Position numbers and translations under genes: made by a program. This document shows, piece by piece, positions 19,101 to 26,265 of a stretch of 41,824 nt of DNA; within the stretch, counting starts at the first letter, position 1; the number at the start of each line of letters is the position of its first letter. The stretch comes from a bacterium (GTDB lineage Bacteria; Electryoneota; RPQS01). The notes beneath the pieces were generated by a model that was not told the DNA's origin, made no database searches, and saw only the letters and a program-made list of their open reading frames with translations. The stretch spans positions 1 to 41,824 of the forward strand of contig JAPKYT010000067.1 in assembly GCA_026394155.1 (NCBI GenBank). The letters are read 5' to 3'.

Positions 19101-20538
19101 GTTCACCGGGTCGAGCCAGCCAGAACTCCGCCAGCGACATACCGGGATAGTCCAAATCGGCCGTGGCGCAGGCCACCGCGATGGTGATCGGCGGGACCTG
19201 CGACGTCAGTTGAGCCACATCCAGCGTTGTAAATTCGGGATGGACCGACGACCAGCCCTCCGCATGACCATGACCGATGTAAAACACCCACTGTCGGCCT
19301 GCGTTCAGAGAGGTCACGAGATTCACTCGGGTGCCGGTTTGCGGCTCTTGAAATTGATCCACACTCATTCCGGCGGACTGAAATAGGTTGCTCACGAAGA
19401 TGCCATGCTGCGGATCGTGCGCCGCGGCGCTCGAGAACACAAGCACAGTGGGGCCGGCCACGCCGTCGCGCTCATAGGCCAGCAACCGCGCCACCCAGTC
19501 GGCGCAATCGGCAACACCTTGACATGGAATCCGTCCCACCGCCAGGTCGGGCAGATAATCCAGATCGTCGCGCAAGCTGTAGGGATGATCGGTGAGACTG
19601 GAATTGACGCCGAAGAACGCAGGGATGACGTTTACGTCGCCGACGAGGAGCAGGAATTCCGGTGCGATGTTGAGACTGTCGCAGAGCGCGCGAAGGTAGG
19701 CGCGCAGACCGGCGGCATTGGTCGCCACTTCCGGATAGAGGATTGTTTGAACCGGCACCCCGGACTGTGTTTTCCATTGCACAAAGGGCTGGAGCGCGGA
19801 CACGTAGGCGGGTACCGTTACCAGCAGCATGCGCACTCGGCCGAACACGGTGGTGTCGGGCGGCTCGGGCGGGTTAATCACCAGGCGCTCCCAAGGCGAG
19901 CGTGCGGCGCCGAGAACGGTCGGCGACCGGTCCAGATGGCTGCCGCCGCGAGAGGTGATGCGCACGCGCAGGCGGGTGTGAACGATCCACTCTTGCGTGT
20001 TCGAGCGATACTGCACGGGTGAAAACGTCACCAGCGCGACCGGCAGATCACCGAGCTTCCCGGACAACGCCACGTCCACCGGAGACTCGGGAAAAATGCG
20101 AGACCTCTCGTAGAACTCGGGACTGGCCACGCGTCGCAACGCGGAATAGTCGCTCCGGCTGAGGGGTTCGGCGGCAGGCTGTGCGATGCCCCAGCGCCGG
20201 CGGAGCGTTACGGCCTCCATCACTTCCGCCTGCACGTGCTGTCCGGCGATCTGAACCCACGCCGACTTTTGCGGCAGCTCCGGCCAGCCGCTGCGGGATG
20301 CCGGCGTGGCGCCGGGAATCGAGACGTGCGTCCACAGCCCGTGGGCAACCGTGTCGCTATCCACCTGAACGATCCCGAATCGCAGCTCCAGCACGATCTC
20401 TTCGAGTGATTCGGAGATGACACCCACCTCCGCCGTGGTGGGGGCGGCGGGATCGAGAACCACTGTCGCCGCCGAAGCGGACGCGACGACCCAAAGCAAT
20501 ACCAAGGCGATAACGCAGGGCAAGCGGTGTTGACGCAT
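16174..20538 (-). CDS. Secreted gingipain-like C25 cysteine peptidase
   Basis: The 1454-residue protein has a signal peptide (IALVLLWVVASASA), a propeptide-like region to about residue 230, and a C25 caspase-fold domain with the His/Cys dyad: GHGHAEGW (His423/His425) and VACATAD (Cys457). Beyond about 590 follow several Ig-like/CARDB-like domains with GDGDG-type calcium-binding stretches, a flavodoxin-like region (VLDQMPQQVEG) and a jelly-roll segment. Unlike the neighbouring secreted M1 peptidase, the C-terminus (WNVKLGSGTTR) shows no recognisable sorting module. The start ATG 20538 heads the signal peptide. A strong terminator lies upstream, so it needs its own promoter; none was obvious. 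Members are secreted endopeptidases. Confidence 0.9.
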   Translation of the reverse strand: MRQHRLPCVIALVLLWVVASASAATVVLDPAAPTTAEVGVISESLEEIVLELRFGIVQVDSDTVAHGLWTHVSIPGATPASRSGWPELPQKSAWVQIAGQHVQAEVMEAVTLRRRWGIAQPAAEPLSRSDYSALRRVASPEFYERSRIFPESPVDVALSGKLGDLPVALVTFSPVQYRSNTQEWIVHTRLRVRITSRGGSHLDRSPTVLGAARSPWERLVINPPEPPDTTVFGRVRMLLVTVPAYVSALQPFVQWKTQSGVPVQTILYPEVATNAAGLRAYLRALCDSLNIAPEFLLLVGDVNVIPAFFGVNSSLTDHPYSLRDDLDYLPDLAVGRIPCQGVADCADWVARLLAYERDGVAGPTVLVFSSAAAHDPQHGIFVSNLFQSAGMSVDQFQEPQTGTRVNLVTSLNAGRQWVFYIGHGHAEGWSSVHPEFTTLDVAQLTSQVPPITIAVACATADLDYPGMSLAEFWLARPGERGPLVYFGATEGTAFFRSDTLGIGALRAIFEHQCERMGTAADWGRLATAQCFPQGPGGVTEETIQQFMLLGDPAMRVYSAPPQALTVNCPAVVPQATAELQFSVYKAGAALAGADVCVMSDPPGFYTVQSTSALGITTIPVQFAAPILLRWTVTAHNALPTSGTISVVPDSGAFVQICAVEVVDSTGDGDGRADRSELCALRITLQNDGTAPSAPGTVTVSCPDPLAAIPEHALSFASLMPRDRRTLDEVVPFTVADSANEGDEVLLDLVIRTESGDSLRSVRPLTLHAPQMVFCGSYLSEDSGDGDGQPEGGERLLLSIRFRNQGGEDLRMPSCSLLSLPQCVQFLGVSADQTTTAPGDTLAVLARFRADSGVPRGSPLEYAYSLSAANLPPLTGWDMQRIGQVPAYLYVLDQMPQQVEGIAAALASLGIEYERGNTLPQDLFCYASVWIFCGVYPNAVALSPGSANRLAQYLNDGGRCYWEGGDAWAYDPATNLHPLFHIRGINDGTSNAGPTAGEYGTAYAEYRFGYAGENSFIDQLEPEAGALVMLRNARSNATYPVCITYAGANYRTVGSSIELGALADSAYPSTRVHLVRDILGWFGIESRVDVFPPEVQHVPQAEFPYQNRPIEIAADVQDASGLDSVTLEYRVGGGQPQRSAMTLSDGAYHGALPGARFGTTLRYRIHAVDASPRHNAAASAEFATTIVARPDVPFELTLDQRAFARLRPRIGSGENGSWSITCYPEDVPVLELHGGDSSTTFTTEEFDCARLQTVTLSFWQYLREVEPRSTTLARVLGSTDGGESFPHVACSYVAEQAGVQEEGLAVVPDLAWAAGQARVALRFEFSGNWYWRLRDIRVAGRTAPVTGPVERTVIAVVPEGVKLAWPAVRGALFYDILAATSLNGESGFQSIAQVRDTTFVDTDRSFARRYYEVRAVLEEGVDHGSSESAQAFTATTALRIPDLRWNVKLGSGTTR

Positions 20539-20602
20539 GACGACGTAAGACTCCGTTGATGAAGTCAGCGTCGGCAAAAGTGCAAAATGCTTGCCCCGCC
20601 GC

Positions 20603-20645
20603 CAAAAAAGAAGAGGGTCACGAGCTTTCGCCGGTGACCCTCTTT
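20603..20645 (-). terminator. Intrinsic terminator after the cold-shock gene
   Basis: On the minus strand AGAGGGTCAC pairs with GTGACCCTCT around a 12-nt loop and is followed by TCTTTTTT. It lies about 20 nt after the cold-shock gene stop. Confidence 0.92.
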
Positions 20646-20664
20646 CAAAATGCGAGAACGGAGG

Positions 20665-20889
20665 CTACTGAGGTTTCAAAACGACCACATGCAGGGCTTG
20701 CTGTCCCTTCGGGCCGGGCACTTTTTCGAAGCTGACCCGGTCACCGGGCTGAAGAACCCGATAGCCGCGACCGGTGATAGAAGAGAAGTGCACAAAAACG
20801 TCCTCACCGGTCTCGGTTTCGATGAACCCAAACCCCTTCTTGGTGGAAAACCACTTCACCGTACCGGTGTCCGTGTGCTGCAGCGTCAT
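20665..20889 (-). CDS. Cold-shock domain protein (CspA family)
   Basis: The 74-residue OB-fold protein shows GTVKWFSTKKGFGFI with RNP1 (KGFGFI) and VFVHFSSI (RNP2), then SFEKVPGPKGQQALHVV. Such proteins bind single-stranded RNA/DNA and melt mRNA structure. Length is typical. The ATG at 20889 overlaps the TGA of the upstream gamma-carbonic-anhydrase-like gene (ATGA). Starts further upstream would lie within that gene. A strong terminator follows. Confidence 0.95.
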   Translation of the reverse strand: MTLQHTDTGTVKWFSTKKGFGFIETETGEDVFVHFSSITGRGYRVLQPGDRVSFEKVPGPKGQQALHVVVLKPQ

Positions 20890-21212
20890 GCGTCCCGGTG
20901 ACAAGCGGGTCGTTCCCAATAGTTTATCGCGTTTGCCGTGATCCGGCCCTTACCTGAGACCGGAGTCTTGTCGGCTGGCGCTCCGGCCCACAACTCTCCG
21001 GCGGGAATTATGGTACCCTCGCGAACCACTGACCCGGCAGCGACCAGACCTTGCCGCCCCACCACGGCGCAATCCAGCACCCGCGCTCCGATGCCCACCA
21101 GACAGCCGGATTCCAGAGTGCAACCGTGCAAGACCGCACCGGGAGCCACCCAAGCATTTTTGTCTATCGTGGGCGACTGACCGTTGTAGGAAAGGATAAT
21201 CGGATCGTTCAT
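20886..21212 (-). CDS. Gamma-carbonic-anhydrase-like hexapeptide protein with internal deletion
   Basis: The 108-residue product starts and ends like YrdA/gamma-CA proteins (about 170-180 aa): N-terminal TIDKNAWVAPGAV, then LHGCTLESGCLVGIGARVLD and VVREGTIIPAGELWAGAPA. About 65-70 central residues that normally hold most of the left-handed helix and zinc histidines are missing. The join falls where the family has two similar GAV stretches (APGAV and GHGAVLHGC). The frame is intact and the gene overlaps the cold-shock gene, so it is translated in principle, but a functional trimeric enzyme is unlikely. It could be a natural in-frame deletion, a decayed gene or an assembly collapse. Confidence 0.8.
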   Translation of the reverse strand: MNDPIILSYNGQSPTIDKNAWVAPGAVLHGCTLESGCLVGIGARVLDCAVVGRQGLVAAGSVVREGTIIPAGELWAGAPADKTPVSGKGRITANAINYWERPACHRDA

Positions 21213-21427
21213 ACGATTATACGGCTTGACCCAAAGGGAAGTTGCGTGGTGCGAGGACGATTCCAGTCCGGCCCCGGTGCAAGGCGTGCCAGAGGACTGC
21301 CCGGCCCAAATGCGGCATCAAGTCTTGAATTATCAATGCTTATGTCGCCCACGGAGAACAAGTGCTGCATGAGCAGATTGTTCTCCCCCTCTCCGAGAGT
21401 TGCCGTGAATCCGTCGAAATCAGACAT
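21209..21427 (-). CDS. Possible 72-aa protein upstream of the gamma-CA-like gene
   Basis: An ATG-initiated frame of 72 residues (MSDFDGFTATLGEGENNLLM...) ends in TGA overlapping the gamma-CA-like ATG (ATGA), which is typical of coupled genes. Evidence against it is the lack of a clear ribosome-binding site, no recognised family, and overlap of its start with the divergent promoter region at 21434. The C-terminal half (PLARLAPGPDWNRPRTTQ) looks low in structure. It may be a remnant. Confidence 0.3.
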   Translation of the reverse strand: MSDFDGFTATLGEGENNLLMQHLFSVGDISIDNSRLDAAFGPGSPLARLAPGPDWNRPRTTQLPFGSSRIIV

Positions 21428-21433
21428 CCCGAT

Positions 21434-21461
21434 TTGACATTGTCGCCGGGACGACTATCTT
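21434..21461 (+). promoter_or_regulatory. sigma70-type promoter TTGACA-N16-TATCTT
   Basis: A perfect -35 (21434-21439) and a -10 of TATCTT (21456-21461) at 16-bp spacing precede the plus-strand ATG at 21492 by a suitable distance. Confidence 0.65.
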
Positions 21462-21491
21462 TGTCCGCAAGCGCACATCGAAACGAAGCCT

Positions 21492-22049
21492 ATGAAACAA
21501 CACCTGCCGTTTTTCCTGATCGCCTTTGCGGTGACCAGCGTAGCCATCTACTGGCCGGCGCGCTGGGTGCAAACCCACTCGACCGACCGCATCTCTCCGA
21601 GCGAAATCGGCCGCCTTCTGCTGCGCGAGGCCGAATTGGTGGAGCACTTCTGTCTGGGCCGCTACGCTCCCATGCCCGGCCGCTCGGGCATTCCCGCGGA
21701 GTGGGAGAAGGCTCTGGGGTCGCGAATCAGTTTGCGCGACAACGTGGGCTAAGTGGTTTCGGAAGCGCCGGAACTCGCTTCACGCGCCGATGAGATCCGC
21801 AATCTGCCGCCGGGCGCATCCCTCTATGTCGCAACGAGTGGCAATGCAACCGCTCATGTGTTGGTACGCCGCCCGCCTTCGGCTCCCAACCAGTTTTTGG
21901 TCATCTCCAAGAGCGGCGATGAGCAGCGCGACAACCTGCGCAAGTTGCCGGTGAGCCCGCTTCTGGTCACGCTTCTCTCGGCGCTGGGCGCGGCCCTGAT
22001 TCTCACAGCGGTGAGAGCGGCTCTGAATCCGCGCACAGCGCGAGCCTGA
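21492..22049 (+). pseudogene. Two-pass membrane protein interrupted by an in-frame TAA
   Basis: Two abutting halves lie in the same frame: codons 1-86 (to 21749), TAA at 21750-21752, then 98 codons to the true stop at 22047-22049. The first half has an N-terminal membrane helix (FFLIAFAVTSVAIYW), the second a folded segment and a C-terminal helix (LLVTLLSALGAALILTAV). Together they would give a 185-residue protein with an extracytoplasmic domain between two helices, as in small sensor-like proteins. A Tyr codon changed to TAA would explain the break (NVG-stop-VVSEAPEL). The GTG after the stop has no ribosome-binding site. The promoter upstream and terminator downstream are intact, so the lesion is recent, or it is a sequence error. 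No family was recognised. Confidence 0.7.
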
Positions 22050-22073
22050 AGGCATTCCCATCACGCATTCCAG

Positions 22074-22100
22074 GCGCCCGGCATGTCCGGGCGCTTTTTT
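22074..22100 (+). terminator. Intrinsic terminator after the broken membrane-protein gene
   Basis: GCGCCCGG and CCGGGCGC form a stem with a short loop followed by six T (22095-22100). The T-tract ends where the convergent CapA-type gene stops. Confidence 0.92.
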
Positions 22101-25057
22101 CATTGCCCGGACGCAAGGTAACGGCGATAGACGGGTTCCGGCACAGTAATCCACTCACGGCGGTAATCCACCACCGCCGTCACCGTGCCGGATGGAGCCC
22201 GCACCTGCATCCATTGCAGATTGTTGGGGAAGGCAAGCGTGGCCTGACCGGTCTGCCAGCTCTCCCACTGCACGAGCGCCAAGTCGTCGAACCACGCCCG
22301 TCCCTCCTGCCCCGAGCTGGGCGCCCGCAAATTCAACCGCACATTGTAGAAGTACCCCAGATCCGGAACGACAACATCGTCCCAGACCAGCATCCAATCA
22401 AACGTACCGGCAAAAGAGTTCTCGATGATCTGTTGAGAGACTGTCGCGCCTCCGGTTCGCTGGCTGTAAAGCTCGAACTGGAGTCTGACCTCGCGTCCCT
22501 GATCCGCCTGTATCCAGCCGAGCATAGTGTAGGGGTAAGAGCGGTTGAAGGGCGGACGCTGCGTGAGCGCAGTGCTGACGCTGTTGTTGGTGCCGCCTCC
22601 GGCGCGGTTAAGCCCAAGGGAACGGCGTCCGCGCAGAGCGACCAGCGTGTCGTAGCGCTCGTAATTGCTGTTCAAGTCCCAGGGTGTGGCACCCTCCGCC
22701 TCGATATTGCCGATGAGAAGGACATCGCGGCCATAGCGGAAGACCGTGGTGTCAGGTCCCTGCACGCTGATGCGAACCGGATAGCCCTGACCGCGCAGCC
22801 GGAACGGGTCGGAGACTGCGTAGCCGCCGCGCTCTTCCAGCCACAGGGTATCGCGGAACTCCTCGCCGGCGCGCCGCACTGCGATGCTGTCGGAGACGAT
22901 CGCTCCCCGATCGCTGCCCGGATTGCGCAGTACCCACGCGTGCATCGGGCGCGATAGTTCGCTCATATAGTCCAGGATCGCGCCTCCCAACTCGCCCGTG
23001 GCCGGCCCCGGAATATAGTGGTCAATGTAAACGGGATGCAGTTGAAAATCGCTGACGCCGCGGTCGGCCGAGAGATCGGCGGTGATCGCCATCGAGAGAA
23101 ACGTCTCGGAATAGGTCTGATCGAAGGCGAAGTTCCCCATGCTGTGGGCGATGAGTTTGCCGTGGTAGATTTCGCAGCCCTGAATCACGTGCGGATGGTG
23201 ATTGATGACCACGTCCGCTCCCATGTCCAGAGCGTAATGACGCAGCGAGACGTCGCTCGTGTCCGGCAGGAGTTCAAAGGTCGGGATAAGTTCAGACAAC
23301 GGGTTGTAATCGGAGGTCACGAGGTCCGGCGGCTCCGTGGCGTACTCCTCGCCGGAGTGCACCTGAACAACCACCAAATCCGCTGCCGCTCGAGCGGCGG
23401 GAATCGCGAGCTCGATGTTCGCGCGATCCCACATGGCAAAGCCCGGCTTGGCCGGTCCCGCTCCCAGAAAAGGCTGCTCATTGTCGAACGAACCGTCACG
23501 ATTGCAGAATGAAAGAACGGCCACGCACAGACCGTTCTTCGAATAGAAAACCGGCTGCCGGGCCACGTCGGCGTTTTCCCCCGCTCCCGTGGAGAGGAAT
23601 CCGGCTGAATCCACCACGTGTTTGGTCTCGCGCATGCCCGCCTCAAGGTAGTCGAAAGTGTGGTTGTTGGCGAGAGCACAGAGGTCGAATCCGGCGAAGG
23701 TCAGGCCGCCCACGTATTCCGGGCGGCCTTTGAAGGCGATGAGTTTCGTGGGATGACGCGTGGTGGCGGTGGTGAGCGGACATTCGAGATTGCACATGGC
23801 CAGATCCACCGACGAAATCAGCGGACGCACGCGCTCGAAAATGGCGTTCACACCGAGGGTGGGAATAATTCCCTCCGTTTCATAGCGGCGAGCCATCATG
23901 ATGTCGCCGGCGAAGAGCGCGGTGATGCTGCGGGTCGGCGCCATCACGGTGTCAAACACGGATTGGCGAGCGTAGGCCTCGCGATTCAGCGAGTCCACCA
24001 CCGTCAAGACCACCTTGTACTCTCCGCCCGAGCGGTAGCGGTGCACGAGCCGCGAACCGAAAGCGCGCGAGCCGTCTCCCAACGCCCATTCCGTGCGATA
24101 GAGCGGAGCGTCGAGATCGCATCCCATAGAACAAAACGCCACTTCAAAAGAGTCGGGCGCGGGAAAGCCGGTGATGCTCCACTGGAATCGCGCATGCGGC
24201 GGCAGACTGACCGTGCCCGTGACGTCGCGAATGTCATCTATGCGCAGCACTCCGTTGGAAGCGTCGTTGTCATTGGCATAGAGCAGAGCGGAAATATCCG
24301 GGTAGTAGCCGAACCGCCCCATCCAGTCATCTCCCACCGGCAGATCCACGAGTGCCCACTCGTCGGCCGGAAACCAGCCCTGATAGGTGGTGTTCCACGC
24401 CTCCGACTGGCGGAGTTCGCGGCCCCACACCGCGTACCACAGTTCGTTGGCCGAGTCGGCGACGCCCAGTGCCTGCCCTTCTCCCACCGGCATGGCCTTC
24501 ATGGCCGCGCGCCACAGGCTGCCCGGCCCGGCGTGGATGGTATCAATGTCCTGCCGCTTCCACGTATTGCCGTAGAGTTCCAGACACTGCCCGTAGGGAT
24601 TGTAAGCGCCGTCCTGAAACCGCCGCCACGCGTTGGGCTGGACGTCCTCGGCTGAGTGGCTGGTCAGCTCCACCGGCTGCTCAAAGTCTTCGATCACGAC
24701 ATAGTTGTCGGGAGAACCTTGCGTCCAGCGCGCAGTGATGCAGTAAAAGAGGCGCGGATGGGCAGCGATTACGGAGTCGTATTCGACCCAGGTGGCGGTG
24801 TCGCGAACAACGGCCGCAATGGTGAGGTCCCGCAGGTCGAAGGTCGTGGCCCGATAGACCACCCACTCGTTGGTGCCCGGAAAATCATACCACGCCAAGC
24901 GAACGGTGCCGTTTTCAGGCAGGATGGTCAGGGCCAAGAGGGAATCGCAGGCGTCCAACGGCAGACGGCCGCGACGCCTGACTCCCGCCGCGGAAACGGA
25001 AAGAATAACCAGCAGCAGCACGAGAGACAGCGGCGCCCATCGTCCAAGATGTCTCAT
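22100..25057 (-). CDS. Secreted CapA-type phosphoesterase-like multidomain protein
   Basis: The 985-residue protein has a signal peptide (APLSLVLLLVILSVSAAG), an N-terminal beta-sandwich, a PKD-like domain near 320-390, and a CapA/PGA_cap domain from about 400 to 700. That domain carries LFAGDIMMARR, NLECPLT, LANNHTFDY, VVVQVHSGEEY and INHHPHVIQG. These resemble the metal-binding blocks of calcineurin-like phosphoesterases in the CapA family, which are linked to poly-gamma-glutamate and other surface polymers. The C-terminal 250 residues are beta-rich, perhaps carbohydrate-binding. There is no FCB sorting tail. ATG 25057 lies 7 nt after the GT4 stop, so it is the last gene of an asnB-GT4-capA operon. 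The CapA substrate here is unknown. Confidence 0.85.
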   Translation of the reverse strand: MRHLGRWAPLSLVLLLVILSVSAAGVRRRGRLPLDACDSLLALTILPENGTVRLAWYDFPGTNEWVVYRATTFDLRDLTIAAVVRDTATWVEYDSVIAAHPRLFYCITARWTQGSPDNYVVIEDFEQPVELTSHSAEDVQPNAWRRFQDGAYNPYGQCLELYGNTWKRQDIDTIHAGPGSLWRAAMKAMPVGEGQALGVADSANELWYAVWGRELRQSEAWNTTYQGWFPADEWALVDLPVGDDWMGRFGYYPDISALLYANDNDASNGVLRIDDIRDVTGTVSLPPHARFQWSITGFPAPDSFEVAFCSMGCDLDAPLYRTEWALGDGSRAFGSRLVHRYRSGGEYKVVLTVVDSLNREAYARQSVFDTVMAPTRSITALFAGDIMMARRYETEGIIPTLGVNAIFERVRPLISSVDLAMCNLECPLTTATTRHPTKLIAFKGRPEYVGGLTFAGFDLCALANNHTFDYLEAGMRETKHVVDSAGFLSTGAGENADVARQPVFYSKNGLCVAVLSFCNRDGSFDNEQPFLGAGPAKPGFAMWDRANIELAIPAARAAADLVVVQVHSGEEYATEPPDLVTSDYNPLSELIPTFELLPDTSDVSLRHYALDMGADVVINHHPHVIQGCEIYHGKLIAHSMGNFAFDQTYSETFLSMAITADLSADRGVSDFQLHPVYIDHYIPGPATGELGGAILDYMSELSRPMHAWVLRNPGSDRGAIVSDSIAVRRAGEEFRDTLWLEERGGYAVSDPFRLRGQGYPVRISVQGPDTTVFRYGRDVLLIGNIEAEGATPWDLNSNYERYDTLVALRGRRSLGLNRAGGGTNNSVSTALTQRPPFNRSYPYTMLGWIQADQGREVRLQFELYSQRTGGATVSQQIIENSFAGTFDWMLVWDDVVVPDLGYFYNVRLNLRAPSSGQEGRAWFDDLALVQWESWQTGQATLAFPNNLQWMQVRAPSGTVTAVVDYRREWITVPEPVYRRYLASGQ

Positions 25058-25064
25058 GGCAGGC

Positions 25065-26207
25065 TCACCGATGATTGACCTTCGCGGCATCCGGCAATTC
25101 GTCGTCCAGCTCGGACAGCAGCTCCCGCCACTTCGCCGTGGCGGAATTGAAGCCGTGTTCACGCGCAATGATCTCGGTTGCGGCGCGAGATTCCTCGCTC
25201 CACAGCCCTGGGGTTTCAAGAAGATCGAGCGCCTCGCGGGCAAATGCTTCGGGCGCGGCGTCCATCGGCAACAGTGCTCCGGTAATCTTGTCGCGCACCA
25301 CTTCCGTCATGTCGCCGCAGTCGGTCGTGACCGGTACCGCGCCGCAGGCCATGGCTTCCATGCAGGCCAGCGACAGGCCCTCGCTGATCGAACAGAGAAG
25401 AAACACGCGCGCCCGGCGATAATAGGAGGCCACGTCATCCGTTTCCGTCCAGGTGACGGCGTCACGGAGTCCAAGGCGATCCAACGCGGTGGCGAATTCA
25501 TCATGCAGCGGCCCGTCTCCCAGCCAGCAGAAGCGCGCGTTGGGCCGCGCATCGCGCACCCGCCGCAACACGTCCAGAGTGAACAGCGGCCGCTTGCGCT
25601 CGCGCAGTTGCGCGGACACGATCACATCCAGATCGCGTTCGCCTGCACCGGGGAAAAAGCGTTCGGGATCAATGGTGCTGTGCAAACGGACGATGCGCGT
25701 CCGGTCGTAACCCAGGGATTCGAGAAACGCGGCCGTGCGCAATCCGGGAACGAACAGACGCGTGGCCCGCTTAGCCGCCCATTCCGCCAGTCGTTCGATG
25801 CGGCGCGGATGACGGCTGCGATTCACCAGCCGGTTGTCGCTCACTTTCGGGTCGTGCGCGAACTTGACGTCGCCCGGTCCGCCGATCAGATGCAGATATA
25901 CGGGCAGCCCGCGCAGCCGGGCCGCGGCCACGGCGAACACGCCGTGCGGAATGATGTTGTAGGCCATCACCAGCCGCGTGCGCGGGTGAAGAACTTCGCG
26001 CAGGAGCAATAACACCCGGCCGCCCAGCCGTCCGCACACGCGCGAAACGCCGCGCGGCCAGACCCAGCGCACGCGATCCAGCGGCGGCCCCTCGCAATCC
26101 GTTACGATCACCAGTTCCACGTCGGGACGCGCACGCACCAGCGGCACCAGCTTCGCGTGAAACAGGTTGTCGTTCAGGGTCGTAGTGATGACAATGCGAA
26201 AAGCCAT
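25065..26207 (-). CDS. Family 4 glycosyltransferase
   Basis: The 380-residue protein has the two-domain GT-B layout: N-terminal MAFRIVITTTLND..., a linker, then HSTIDPERFFPG, VIVSAQLRERKRPLF, WLGDGPLHDE and the E-x7-E motif SEGLSLACMEAMACGAVPVTTDCGD typical of retaining GT4 enzymes. It probably transfers a sugar from a nucleotide donor to a surface glycan. ATG 26207 gives a standard N-terminus but its ribosome-binding site is distant; a TTG at 26249 with AAGGA 8 nt upstream would add 14 residues. The gene follows asnB closely and precedes the CapA-type gene by 7 nt. Confidence 0.9.
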   Translation of the reverse strand: MAFRIVITTTLNDNLFHAKLVPLVRARPDVELVIVTDCEGPPLDRVRWVWPRGVSRVCGRLGGRVLLLLREVLHPRTRLVMAYNIIPHGVFAVAAARLRGLPVYLHLIGGPGDVKFAHDPKVSDNRLVNRSRHPRRIERLAEWAAKRATRLFVPGLRTAAFLESLGYDRTRIVRLHSTIDPERFFPGAGERDLDVIVSAQLRERKRPLFTLDVLRRVRDARPNARFCWLGDGPLHDEFATALDRLGLRDAVTWTETDDVASYYRRARVFLLCSISEGLSLACMEAMACGAVPVTTDCGDMTEVVRDKITGALLPMDAAPEAFAREALDLLETPGLWSEESRAATEIIAREHGFNSATAKWRELLSELDDELPDAAKVNHR

Positions 26208-26265
26208 GCGCCGCCCGCGGGCGGACTCCTCACTTACGGCCGCGTCCAATCGTCGTGTCCTTCCA

